The translations under genes were made by a program, and so were the position numbers. Below, piece by piece: positions 32,491 through 41,080 of a stretch of DNA of 64,000 bases (within the stretch, counting starts at the first letter, position 1; the number at the start of each line of letters is the position of its first letter). The stretch covers positions 1 to 64,000 of the forward strand of contig CAUADW010000001.1 of assembly GCA_958427895.1 (NCBI GenBank), given 5' to 3'. Origin of the DNA: an uncultured Collinsella sp. (GTDB lineage Bacteria; Actinomycetota; Coriobacteriia; Coriobacteriales; Coriobacteriaceae). The notes beneath the pieces were generated by a model. That model worked only from the letters and a program-made list of their open reading frames with translations, made no database searches and was not told the DNA's origin.

Positions 32491-33885
32491 CTAATTCAAG
32501 TTGAGATGGACCAAAAGAGCTTCGCGATCGTTGGGAATGTTGTCTTCGATCACGGCGTCGAGGGCGGAGTTGAGAAGCTGCCCCAGTTCCGGCCCGGGCT
32601 TGACTCCAGCACGGATCAGGTCGCCGCCGTTGATGGCGAGCATCTTGAGCGTATAGGGCTCCCCCGCCCTCAGCAGCTCGTGCGCCATCGCGCGCATCTC
32701 CTCAATCGTCTCAACGTAATAGAAGCACGATGGGGCCTTGCCAAGCGTGTCAGCACGCTTGAGGTCCATGAGCTCGTCAATCAGGCGGGCCGTGTCGACG
32801 CCCTCACCCGAAAGCGCGCGCATCATATTGAGCAGGCAGGAGCGCTCGGGGCGCAGCGGCTTATCGTGATATTTGATGAGCAGGCAAACGTCGCGCACCA
32901 GGTCGTGCGAGAGTGCCAGGCGATCCATAATGACGCGCGCTTTCTTGGCGCCGAGCTCGGGATGACCGTAGAAGTGTCCGCTGCCGGCGTGATCGACCGT
33001 AAAGCACTCGGGCTTGGAGACATCGTGCAAAAACGCCGCCCACATAAGGCTCGACGATGGCGCGACGCCGTCGCACAGCGCCAGCTCCCCTGCCACCGTC
33101 AGCACACGGGCGATATGCTCGTAGACGTTAAACGCATGATAGACACTTCGCTGATCAAACCCGCGACCCGCTGCCAACTCGGGCACAGCGGCGCAGATGA
33201 GCTCAGGGTAGCGCAACATGGCGTCTCCCCCGTGACCGGTCGAAAGAATGCCCTCGAGCTCAATACCCACACGCTCACGCGCCACGGCATCGAGCAGCGG
33301 CGCGCACTCGGCAAGCGCACGCTTGGTCTCGGGCTCAATCATAAAGTCCAGACGGCAGGCAAAGCGCACAGCACGCAGCATGCGCAGGGCGTCCTCGTTA
33401 AAGCGACGCTTGGGATCGCCGACAGCGCGAATCAGCTTGCGCTCCAAGTCACCCTGGCCGTCGTAGCGGTCGACAAGCCCGCGCTCGGGATGCCAGGCCA
33501 TGGCATTGACGGTAAAGTCGCGGCGCGCCAGATCGTCCTCGAGCGAGGCGGCACGCTCCACACTCTGGGGATGGCGACCATCGGTGTAAAAGCCATCCAG
33601 ACGGTACGTGGTGACCTCGATACGCTCGCCATCGGAAATAGCCGTGATTCCGCCAAATTTAATGCCCGACTCCACAACCGCGATGCCGGCGGCCTCGAGC
33701 GCCGCTTTGGACTCCTGCCACAGGCCGCTACAGCACATATCAACATCGTGGCTGGGGTACCCCATCAGGGCGTCGCGCACCCAACCGCCCACGTACCAAG
33801 CCTCAAGACCAGCCGCCTCAAGCGCGCGCAGGACGCGCAGGGACGCATCGGACGGTTGCGTACCGTTGAGCAAAACATTGCACAT
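32491..33885 (-). CDS. cca: CCA tRNA nucleotidyltransferase with HD domain
   Basis: Adds or repairs the 3' CCA of tRNAs. The 464-aa protein has the class II nucleotidyltransferase head (VGGWVRDALMG; the catalytic HDVDMCCSG), then ARRDFTVNAMAWHP, RRFNEDALRMLRAVRFACRL and a C-terminal HD domain (AAFLHDVSKPECF; HPELGAKKARVIM). The HD half may give phosphohydrolase activity, as in the multidomain forms. It lies just upstream of two tRNA-Glu genes that already encode CCA. Confidence 0.93.
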   Translation of the reverse strand: MCNVLLNGTQPSDASLRVLRALEAAGLEAWYVGGWVRDALMGYPSHDVDMCCSGLWQESKAALEAAGIAVVESGIKFGGITAISDGERIEVTTYRLDGFYTDGRHPQSVERAASLEDDLARRDFTVNAMAWHPERGLVDRYDGQGDLERKLIRAVGDPKRRFNEDALRMLRAVRFACRLDFMIEPETKRALAECAPLLDAVARERVGIELEGILSTGHGGDAMLRYPELICAAVPELAAGRGFDQRSVYHAFNVYEHIARVLTVAGELALCDGVAPSSSLMWAAFLHDVSKPECFTVDHAGSGHFYGHPELGAKKARVIMDRLALSHDLVRDVCLLIKYHDKPLRPERSCLLNMMRALSGEGVDTARLIDELMDLKRADTLGKAPSCFYYVETIEEMRAMAHELLRAGEPYTLKMLAINGGDLIRAGVKPGPELGQLLNSALDAVIEDNIPNDREALLVHLNLN

Positions 33886-33980
33886 ACCTGTGGCCTCCTG
33901 TGGCTATCAAATTGGCTATCGATTGCGTCTGCAAGAAGTCTAGCAAGAAACAGCCTCCACTGCACACGCAAGTCCGATAA

Positions 33981-34016
33981 ACAAAAACGCATCCGTCCTA
34001 GTCTAAGACGGATGCG
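33981..34016 (-). terminator. Terminator of the sugar-kinase/PTS gene set
   Basis: On the minus strand CGCATCCGTC pairs with GACGGATGCG (34016-33988), followed by TTTTTGT. It lies 34 bases past the stop of the first PfkB gene. Confidence 0.8.
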
Positions 34017-34049
34017 AAATAATCAAACTATTCAGACAAGGTGCCGGAA

Positions 34050-34982
34050 CTAGCAGACCTGGCGAACCTCGATGTGCTTCTTATATTCGTCCACCTTGGC
34101 AAAATCGCCCAGACCGGGGCACTCGACCACGTTGGCGCCGGTGGCCATCGAAAGACGCAAGGCATCCTCGACGCGCTCGGGGGCGTCGTGCCACACGGAC
34201 AAGAAGGCAGCGAGCGAGGAATCGCCGGCGCACACCGTCGACAGCAGCTTGACGTCGAAGGTGCGGTTGGCAAACCAGATATGCTCGCCGTTGGAGAAGT
34301 ACGCGCCGTCGCCACCGAGGGTCAGCAGCACGTTCTTGGCGCCCTTGGCGTGCAGCTCGGCCATCGCGCCCTTGACGGACTCGTCGTCGCCACCGCTCAC
34401 CTTGATGCCAAAGATGTCGAGCAGCTCGTCATCATTGGGCTTGATCAGCAGCGGCTCCATGGCAATGAGGTCTGCCAGCTGATGGCTCGAGATATCGAGG
34501 ACGAACTCGGCCCCCTTGGCCTTGACGCGACGCAGGACCTCGGCCAGGAAGCCCTCGGAAGTGTTTGGAGGCAGCGAGCCGCTGATGACCAAGCAGGTCA
34601 TGTCATCGAGCGAATCGATGAGCTCAAACATCTCCTGCTCGTTGGCCTCGTTGATGGCGGCACCGGCGTTGACCATGTTGTACTCGGTGTCGGGGCCGGC
34701 GTTGAGGAACACGTTGACGCGCGTGATGCCGTCGGTCCACACGGGCTTGACGGGCACGCCCAGGGCCTCGGCGCCCTTGACGATGAACTCGCCCGAGAAG
34801 CCAGCGAAGAAGCCCAGGATCGTGGTGTCGACACCGTAGTGGTCAAGCGTAAACGAGACGTTGAGGCCCTTGCCGTTGGGCGTATAGACCGCGTTGCGGG
34901 TACGCGTGACTGTGTTGGCGGAAAGACCGTCGCAGGCAATGTTGTAGTCAATGGCGGGATTTGCAGTGAGCGTGTAAATCAT
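34050..34982 (-). CDS. 1-phosphofructokinase family hexose kinase (PfkB), copy A
   Basis: Phosphorylates a sugar phosphate, most likely fructose 1-phosphate to the 1,6-bisphosphate, given the neighbouring fructose PTS. The 310-aa PfkB protein starts IYTLTANPAIDYNI, has NGKGLNVSF, VWTDGITRVNVF, PLLIKPNDDELLDIFG and the C-terminal ATP/anion-hole motif TVCAGDSSLAAF, with Cys where GAGD is usual. The ATG at 34982 has GAAAGGAAC upstream. Its paralogue is encoded directly upstream. Tagatose-6-phosphate kinase is an alternative. Confidence 0.87.
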   Translation of the reverse strand: MIYTLTANPAIDYNIACDGLSANTVTRTRNAVYTPNGKGLNVSFTLDHYGVDTTILGFFAGFSGEFIVKGAEALGVPVKPVWTDGITRVNVFLNAGPDTEYNMVNAGAAINEANEQEMFELIDSLDDMTCLVISGSLPPNTSEGFLAEVLRRVKAKGAEFVLDISSHQLADLIAMEPLLIKPNDDELLDIFGIKVSGGDDESVKGAMAELHAKGAKNVLLTLGGDGAYFSNGEHIWFANRTFDVKLLSTVCAGDSSLAAFLSVWHDAPERVEDALRLSMATGANVVECPGLGDFAKVDEYKKHIEVRQVC

Positions 34983-35111
34983 GAATGTTCCTTTCACGAA
35001 GTAACGTGTTAATGAAAGTATATTCCACGCATAGACAAAAGGCTAGGACAACTCGGTGAACGGTGTGGAAGCGATGAAGTACGGCAGGACACGTCTCCCC
35101 CATGGCGGAAC

Positions 35112-35143
35112 AAAAAAGGCGCCCCGGCCGAAACCGGGGCGCC
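35112..35143 (-). terminator. Strong terminator between the two PfkB genes
   Basis: GGCGCCCCGG and CCGGGGCGCC (35118-35143) form a 10-base stem; on the minus strand it is followed by TTTTTTG (35117-35111). It lies about 30 bases past the stop of copy B, so copy A probably has its own promoter or depends on read-through. Confidence 0.85.
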
Positions 35144-35171
35144 GCATGCGCACGAATATGTCACGTTTCGA

Positions 35172-36104
35172 TTACTGACGATCGAGCTTGCGGACAGCAA
35201 CGCGCTTGCTGTACTCATCGACGTGACCGAAGTCGCCGATGCCGACGGACTCGGCAACGTTGGCGCCGGTGGCCATAGCGAGCTTCATGGCCTCCTCGAC
35301 GTTGTCGCGATCCCTGTACCACTTGTGCAGGAACGCAGCAAGGGTGCAGTCGCCGGCGCAGACGGAAGAAACCAGCTTGATGTTGAACTCACGCTTGGCG
35401 TACCAGATGTCCTCGCCGTTAGAGAAGTAAGCGTCGCCGCGGCTACCACGGGTGAGCAGCACGTTCTGAACGCCAGCGTCGTGAGCCATCTTCATGGCGA
35501 CGCGAACCTCGTCGTCGGTGTCGACCGGCACGCCGAAGATGGCCTTCATCTCGTGATGGTTCGGCTTGATGAGCAGCGGCTTCTTGTGAGCGAGCTCCTT
35601 GAGCTTGTCGGAGGACAGGTCCAGGACGACGTCGGCGCCACGAGCCTGTGCGTGCTCCATGACCTGAGCCAGGAAGTCAGGCGTAGCTTTGGGAGGCACG
35701 GAGCCGGAAACGATCAGGCACTCGAGATCGCCCGCGGTGTCCAGGATGTTGTAGAGCTCCTCCTGGTGCTGCGGCGTGATCGGAGCACCCGGGTTCAGGA
35801 TGCCGTACTCGTGCTGGCCATCGTTGACGTAGGTGTTGATGCGAGTAATACCGTCGGTCCAGACCGGGCGGCAGAGGCAACCCAGGTTCATGACCTCCTC
35901 GACGATGAACTTGCCCGTGAAGCCAGCGAAGAAGCCGAGCGCGACGGTGTCGACGCCCATCTTCTTAAAGGCGAAGGACACGTCGAGGCCCTTGCCGTTA
36001 GCCGTGTAGCTGGCCGAGCCGGTGCGGACGTTCTCGTCGGGCTCGAGCGGAGAGCTCGAAACCGTCATGTCGACAGCCGGGTTAGCGGTTAGCGTGTAGA
36101 ACAT
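35172..36104 (-). CDS. 1-phosphofructokinase family hexose kinase (PfkB), copy B
   Basis: Second PfkB kinase of the locus, 310 aa, aligned end to end with copy A: MFYTLTANPAVDM, NGKGLDVSFAF, VWTDGITRINTY, PLLIKPNHHEMKAIFG and SVCAGDCTLAAF. Both copies replace the first Gly of GAGD with Cys while keeping the catalytic Asp. It follows ptsI and is probably co-transcribed with it. Two different kinases suggest two substrates or a regulatory partner. Family certain, substrate inferred. Confidence 0.87.
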   Translation of the reverse strand: MFYTLTANPAVDMTVSSSPLEPDENVRTGSASYTANGKGLDVSFAFKKMGVDTVALGFFAGFTGKFIVEEVMNLGCLCRPVWTDGITRINTYVNDGQHEYGILNPGAPITPQHQEELYNILDTAGDLECLIVSGSVPPKATPDFLAQVMEHAQARGADVVLDLSSDKLKELAHKKPLLIKPNHHEMKAIFGVPVDTDDEVRVAMKMAHDAGVQNVLLTRGSRGDAYFSNGEDIWYAKREFNIKLVSSVCAGDCTLAAFLHKWYRDRDNVEEAMKLAMATGANVAESVGIGDFGHVDEYSKRVAVRKLDRQ

Positions 36105-36178
36105 TTACAGTACCCCCTGTATATGTGAGGGCCGCGTGGCCGGCCCATTCCAACCACGCGGTTACCTCTGATACCAAA

Positions 36179-37882
36179 TTAGCGAGCTGCGGACTCGAGC
36201 AGTGCCTTGACCTCGGCGGCGGTGTTGCAGGCGAGCGCCTTCTCGGCGAGCTCGTCGCACTCGGCCTTGGTCCACTGGCTGATGGTCTTGCGGGCGCGCA
36301 GGATCGACGGAGCGCTCATCGAGAACTCCTCCAGGCCCCAGCTGATCAGCAGCGGCTCGAGCAGCGGATCGGCAGCGGCCTCGCCGCACATACCGACCAT
36401 GATGCCGGCCTTCACGCCGCTCTCGATGATGTTCTTGAGCGAGCGGAGCACGGCGGGATAGTACACCTGGTACAGGTTGGAGATGGTGTCGTTGCCACGG
36501 TCGGCGCACATGGTGTAGCCGATCAGGTCGTTGGTGCCGATGGAGAAGAAGTCGGCGACCTCGGCCAGACGGTCTGCGAGCAGCGAAGCGGCGGGCGTCT
36601 CGACCATGATGCCGACCTCGATGTTCTCGTTGAACTTGCGACCCTCTTCGGTCAGCTCGGCCTTGCACTGCTCGACGAGCTCCTTGACGGCCAAGACCTC
36701 CTCGACGCAGGTGACGAGCGGAATCATGATCTTGACGTCACCGAAGGCGCTAGCGCGCAGCAGAGCGCGGAGCTGGACCTTGTACTGGTCGGGATTGGCC
36801 AGGCAGTAACGCACGGCGCGGAAGCCCATGAAGGGGTTATCTTCCTTGACCATGTGCAGATACGGAATCTCCTTGTCGCCACCCACATCGAGCGTGCGGA
36901 TGATGACCGGAGCACCCTTGAGCGCGCTGGCGACCTTACGGTAGGCGTTGAACTGCTCCTCCTCGGAAGGAAGCTCGGCAGAGTCCATGAACAGGAACTC
37001 GGAGCGGAACAGACCGATAGCCTCGGCATCGTGATCGAGCGCGTTGGGCACGTCATCGGGGTTACCGATGTTGCAGGCGATGATCTTCTTGATGCCATCG
37101 GCAGTCACGGACGGCTTGCCACGGAAGGCCTCGAGGGCCGCCTTCTCGGCAGCGAAGGCCTCGGCCTTGGCGGTGTAGGCAGCGAGCGTCTCCTCGTCGG
37201 GATCGGCCTCGACGATACCCTTGCCACCGTCGACGACAACGGTCATACCGTTGCGCAGCGCGGTGCAGCTGTTGGAAACCGAAAGGACAGCCGGGATCTC
37301 GAGGGCACGCGCGATGATCGCGGAGTGCGACGTGCGGCCACCGGTCTCGGTGACGATACCGGCAACGTGGGCCTTATCGATCGTGGCGGTCATGGACGGC
37401 GTGAGGTCATGCACGACAACGACGGTGTTCTCGGGCAGGACGGAGAGGTCGACGACCTCCTTGCCCAAAAGCTCGGCCAGAATACCGGTGCGGATGTCGG
37501 CGATGTCGGCCGCGCGCAGACGGAACATCTCGTCGTCCATGGACAGGAACATGTTCTCGAACATGGTCGAGGTGTCCATGAGTGCCTGCTCGGCGCAGGT
37601 ACCGCCGTCAATGGCGGCGTTGATGGCGTCGGTCATGCCCGGGTCCTGAGCCAGGACAATGTGTCCGCTCATGATCTCGGCCTCGGCCTCGCCCACCGTC
37701 TCCTTCATGTGGTCGGCCTGAGCCTGGGTCTTCTCGCAGAAGACCGAAAGAGCGGACTGATAGCGCTCCTTCTCTGCTGCCGAATCAGCAACCTCGTGCG
37801 GCTCAAACGTCAAGTCGGGATCGACGGCAACCATGACGGTGCCGATACCGATGCCCTCGGAAGCGTTGACTCCCTGATACAT
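36179..37882 (-). CDS. ptsI: PTS enzyme I (phosphoenolpyruvate-protein phosphotransferase)
   Basis: Takes phosphate from PEP and passes it to HPr. The 567-aa protein has the swivelling-His motif GGRTSHSAIIARALEIPAV (His about residue 185), the PEP-binding GLFRSEFLFMD and MGFRAVRYCL, the FFSIGTNDLIGYTMCADRGND block and the catalytic Cys in GMCGEAAADP. ATG at 37882 is chosen because GAGAGG is seven bases upstream; a nearer ATG two codons earlier is too close. Downstream of ptsH on the same strand. Confidence 0.96.
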   Translation of the reverse strand: MYQGVNASEGIGIGTVMVAVDPDLTFEPHEVADSAAEKERYQSALSVFCEKTQAQADHMKETVGEAEAEIMSGHIVLAQDPGMTDAINAAIDGGTCAEQALMDTSTMFENMFLSMDDEMFRLRAADIADIRTGILAELLGKEVVDLSVLPENTVVVVHDLTPSMTATIDKAHVAGIVTETGGRTSHSAIIARALEIPAVLSVSNSCTALRNGMTVVVDGGKGIVEADPDEETLAAYTAKAEAFAAEKAALEAFRGKPSVTADGIKKIIACNIGNPDDVPNALDHDAEAIGLFRSEFLFMDSAELPSEEEQFNAYRKVASALKGAPVIIRTLDVGGDKEIPYLHMVKEDNPFMGFRAVRYCLANPDQYKVQLRALLRASAFGDVKIMIPLVTCVEEVLAVKELVEQCKAELTEEGRKFNENIEVGIMVETPAASLLADRLAEVADFFSIGTNDLIGYTMCADRGNDTISNLYQVYYPAVLRSLKNIIESGVKAGIMVGMCGEAAADPLLEPLLISWGLEEFSMSAPSILRARKTISQWTKAECDELAEKALACNTAAEVKALLESAAR

Positions 37883-38015
37883 TCCCATTCCTCTCTCCGT
37901 GTCATGTGATAAAGCGTTTTGCCATATCCATGACAAAAGAGCGCAGCTACCTTACAACAGGTCACTGCGCCCCCAAATATGAACTTAGTTGTTCAACATG
38001 CGACCCGTTTGAGTT

Positions 38016-38279
38016 CTACTCGCCAAGACCGCTCTTGATGAGCTCGATGGCAGCAGCCAGAGCCTCGGCCTCGTCAGCGCCGTCGCACTTGACCTCGACC
38101 TCGGTGCCGCAGGGGATACCAGCAGCCATGAGGGCCATCGGGGACTTGCCGTTGACCTCCTTCTCGGGGGTGACGACCGTCACGTCACAGGCGTACTTGC
38201 CCATGGTGGAGGCGAACAGACCAGCCGGACGCATGTGCAGACCCTGAGGATTAACGAGGGTAGCCTTCTCAGAAACCAT
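38016..38279 (-). CDS. ptsH: Phosphocarrier protein HPr
   Basis: Carries phosphate from enzyme I to sugar permeases. The 87-aa protein has the active His 15 in NPQGLHMRPAG and Ser 46 in NGKSPMALM, the position phosphorylated by HPr kinase in Gram-positives. Ser 46 is kept, but Pro follows where Ile is common. ATG at 38279 has AAAGGAG upstream. The 133-base gap to ptsI has no obvious terminator. Confidence 0.95.
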   Translation of the reverse strand: MVSEKATLVNPQGLHMRPAGLFASTMGKYACDVTVVTPEKEVNGKSPMALMAAGIPCGTEVEVKCDGADEAEALAAAIELIKSGLGE

Positions 38280-38417
38280 AATTGACTCCTTTTTGTGTTT
38301 AACCCCTGTCATGCATGTGGCAGGAGTCAGATTCACGACGTTGTTTATATTAACTCACATCAAACGGTTTTTCATTGTGTTTCAGACGAATTATTGGACA
38401 GATGTGTTTGTCGTCCG

Positions 38418-38544
38418 CTTGCTCGCCGGGCGGGGCGATTAAGTTTGCTGCTCTACAGTCCTGCGCAAGACGGAAAGCACATTAAGTGCTTTCCTTTGCG
38501 TGCGGAACTCGCGACAAACTTAATCGCCCCGCCCGGCGAGCAAG
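38418..38544. repeat. Long palindrome with perfect 30-base arms
   Basis: Bases 38418-38447 and 38515-38544 are exact reverse complements (arm starts CTTGCTCGCCGGGCGGGGCG). The 67-base centre continues the fold, with GGAAAGCAC and GTGCTTTCC (9-base stem) around ATTAA and partly matching bases between. The whole 127 bases can fold into one very long hairpin. With copy 3 of the shorter element and a terminator, it fills the 525-base gap 38280-38804, which has no gene. Confidence 0.85.
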
Positions 38545-38649
38545 CTGCGGAAACTCGGTCGGTCCAGAGTAATATCGGCTGAAAAGAATTCTGGCTGATG
38601 AACTGTTCGCGACAAAGACTCGATAGGCAGCCCCCTCTATGCCCTTTTT

Positions 38650-38720
38650 TAAGTTGCGGTGAAATAGGGACTGAATTTGGGGTTGAATCGTTTAAGCAGT
38701 CCCTATTTCACCGCAACTTA
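38650..38720. repeat. Palindromic repeat element, copy 3
   Basis: TAAGTTGCGGTGAAATAGGG and CCCTATTTCACCGCAACTTA form complementary arms, here extended to AGTCCC/GGGACT, around about 25 unrelated bases. It lies downstream of fruA, 85 bases past its stop, and just beyond the terminator at 38740-38767. Same family as copies at 6214 and 29909. Confidence 0.87.
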
Positions 38721-38732
38721 TGGGAGGGATAG

Positions 38733-38767
38733 AAAAATAGGCGGAGGCCCTGGAGAGGGTCTCCGCC
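38733..38767 (-). terminator. Terminator of fruA
   Basis: GGCGGAG (38740-38746) pairs with CTCCGCC (38761-38767), with inner CCCT/AGGG pairing; on the minus strand TATTTTT (38739-38733) follows. It lies 38 bases past the fruA stop. Confidence 0.75.
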
Positions 38768-38804
38768 TTTGTTACAGGGGCGATATTATTCGCTAACTGC
38801 TGGA

Positions 38805-40808
38805 TTAGACCAGGCGGGCGTTGATCGTCTTGGCGATCTCGGCGGCGTCGGTGGAACCCTTGACAGTGGCACGGAAGTCCTCGTCCATGAGCGCCTCGGC
38901 GACCTTGGACAGGATCTTGAGGTGCGTGGTGCCAGCCTGAGCGCCCGGAATGAGCAGGGCGATGGCAACGTTGACGGGAGCGCCGTCCATGGTATCCCAA
39001 CCGGTCACGCCAGACTCGTCCTTGACGACGATGACGGCAGCCTCGGTAATGGCGTCGGACTTGGCATGCGGGATGGCGAAGCCCTCCATCATGCCCGTGG
39101 TGCCCTCGGCCTCGCGGGCCAGGAAGGCGTTCATCACGGCGTCGGCGTCGCTTGCGATACCGGCCTTGACGGCCTGGTTGGAAACGAAGCTCAGAGCCTC
39201 GTCACGAGAAGCGAAGTCCTCGGCGACAAAGACATTCTCGACCTTCACGAAGTCGGCAGCCTCGGCCTTGGGGGCCTCGACGGCAGCGGCCTTGGGGGCC
39301 TCAACGGGCTTGGCTACAGGAGCGGCCTTCTGGTTCTTCTCGAAGTCGTACTTCTTGAAGGCCACGAACAGGATGCCACCGACCACAGCGCCGATGAGGA
39401 TCGCGAGGACCCACAGCGGACCGTTCTCGACAACGGGCAGGACCAGGAAGCCACCGTGAGGCGCCGGATCGTGAACGTTGAACATAATGGTCAGGATCGA
39501 AGCGATAGAGGAACCGAGCATCATGATGGGCATGACGGGCCAAATGTTCTTGGTCATGAACGGAATGGCGCCCTCGGTGATGTGGGTGCAACCAAGGATG
39601 AGGTTGACGACACCGGCGTCATGGTCCTCCTGGCTGAAATACTTCTTGCCGACGACGACGGCGAAGGTGGTGATCAGCGGCGGAACGATGCAAGCGGCGG
39701 AGACGGCAGCCATGAAGTTGGTGCCGAAGTTGTAAGTGTCGGTGCCAACACCGGCGGCCAGAGCCTCGGTGAGCATAGCGGTACCGGTGACGTAAGCAGC
39801 CTTGTTGACCGGACCGCCCATGTCAAAGGCGCACATGCAGCCGATGGCAAGACCCAGGACAACGGCGCCAGAGGCGGACAGGCCCTTGAGGAAGTCCATC
39901 ATGGCGGTGTTGATGGCAGCCATGGGGCCAGAGATGCCGAGCATGACCAGACCGACGATAGCGGTAGAGAACAGCGGGTACAGGAAGATAGCCTTGAGGC
40001 CGTCCAGGTTCTTGGGCAGACCGGCAAAGACCTTCTCGAGCAGCAGGATGACATAACCGGCGAGGAAGCCACCGACGATGCCGCCCAGGAAGCCGAAGCC
40101 CACGCCGGCGCCACCGGCGTCGATCATGCCGGTCTCGGCGTTAACAGGCAGGCCCTGAATGGCGATCATACCGGCAACAAAGCCGGGGACGAGCGCAGGG
40201 CGCTTGCCGATGGACTCGGCGATGTAGGCGGAAAGCACCGGAACCATGAGGTTCATGGCGATGCCGCCGATGATCTTGAGCATCGCAGCAAAGCTGTTGT
40301 AGTCAGACGCCGTCGAATCGAAGGACGTAATGCCCCACAGGAACGAAACGGCGGTCAGAACACCACCAGCAACGACGAAGACCAGCATGTGGCTGACGCC
40401 GTTCATAAGGTGCTTGTAGATGATGTGGCCGATGGACTCCTTCTCCTCGACCTCGTCCTCGACATCGGCAGCGGCTGCAACCGTGCTGTCGCCCTTGGCG
40501 GCGAGTGCGCGGTCAATCAGCTTACCGGCGGCCTCAACGGACAGGGCCTTGGAAACACCAACGGAAACCATGGGCTTGCCGGCGAAACGCTCAGCCTGAA
40601 CATCCTTGTCGGCTGCAACGACGACGGCCTTGGCACCAGCGATCTCACTCTTGGTGAGCTCGTTCTCGACACCGACCTGGCCATGAGTCTCGACCTTAAT
40701 GGTCAGACCGCGCTCGGCAGCTGCCTTCTCCAGCGCCTCCTTCGCCATGAAGGTGTGCGCAATGCCGGTCGGGCAACCGGTCGCGGCGATGATGTCAAAC
40801 TTAGCCAT
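38805..40808 (-). CDS. fruA: PTS fructose transporter, fused IIB-IIC-IIA
   Basis: Imports and phosphorylates fructose (667 aa). Domains in order: IIB (1 to about 100) with phospho-Cys in ATGCPTGIAHTFMA; a linker; membrane IIC (about 145-490) with GFLGGIVGGFLAGY and MGGPVNKAAY; then IIA (about 520-667) with the phospho-His in GFAIPHAKSDAITEAAV. An Ala/Pro/Lys linker joins IIC to IIA. ATG at 40808 has AAGGAGGG upstream. Divergent from an RpiR regulator and followed by ptsH and ptsI. Fructose is inferred from the family; mannose-type relatives exist. Confidence 0.93.
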   Translation of the reverse strand: MAKFDIIAATGCPTGIAHTFMAKEALEKAAAERGLTIKVETHGQVGVENELTKSEIAGAKAVVVAADKDVQAERFAGKPMVSVGVSKALSVEAAGKLIDRALAAKGDSTVAAAADVEDEVEEKESIGHIIYKHLMNGVSHMLVFVVAGGVLTAVSFLWGITSFDSTASDYNSFAAMLKIIGGIAMNLMVPVLSAYIAESIGKRPALVPGFVAGMIAIQGLPVNAETGMIDAGGAGVGFGFLGGIVGGFLAGYVILLLEKVFAGLPKNLDGLKAIFLYPLFSTAIVGLVMLGISGPMAAINTAMMDFLKGLSASGAVVLGLAIGCMCAFDMGGPVNKAAYVTGTAMLTEALAAGVGTDTYNFGTNFMAAVSAACIVPPLITTFAVVVGKKYFSQEDHDAGVVNLILGCTHITEGAIPFMTKNIWPVMPIMMLGSSIASILTIMFNVHDPAPHGGFLVLPVVENGPLWVLAILIGAVVGGILFVAFKKYDFEKNQKAAPVAKPVEAPKAAAVEAPKAEAADFVKVENVFVAEDFASRDEALSFVSNQAVKAGIASDADAVMNAFLAREAEGTTGMMEGFAIPHAKSDAITEAAVIVVKDESGVTGWDTMDGAPVNVAIALLIPGAQAGTTHLKILSKVAEALMDEDFRATVKGSTDAAEIAKTINARLV

Positions 40809-40935
40809 GTGTCCCTCCTTCTTGAGTACAGCGCCCGCGGGCGCTCCCCTACAAGCGCTTCGATGCGCGTTTTTCCACAACTGAAAGATACCAACCTACC
40901 GTCCGCGTGAGAAGAGACAAGGTGCAATTCTCCGG

Positions 40936-40964
40936 TGAAAGGTTCTTTCATAACCGTAAACGGT
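40936..40964. promoter_or_regulatory. Two adjacent palindromes in the fruA-RpiR intergenic region
   Basis: TGAAAGGTTCTTTCA (40936-40950, perfect 6-3-6) and ACCGTAAACGGT (40953-40964, perfect 5-2-5) lie side by side in the 272-base divergent region. They are candidate operators for the RpiR protein or a catabolite regulator. The rest of this region is AT-rich and holds both promoters. Confidence 0.45.
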
Positions 40965-41080
40965 AAGTGAAAGTTTACCATCAACACTTGAAACGGCAAG
41001 GTGTATCTTGTAATTGAAAATGCCCGTATACTATGGCATTGCAAATCAAATTAGATTTTCATGCCAACCAGGAGCCATCC

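Noticed and set aside
36125..37909. 594-codon plus-strand frame opposite ptsI
   Set aside because: Shadow of enzyme I, whose active-site motifs are all on the minus strand.
38769..40910. 713-codon open frame on the plus strand opposite fruA
   Set aside because: It is an antisense shadow: the minus strand encodes a clear IIB-IIC-IIA protein, and high GC at codon third positions keeps the opposite frame open.
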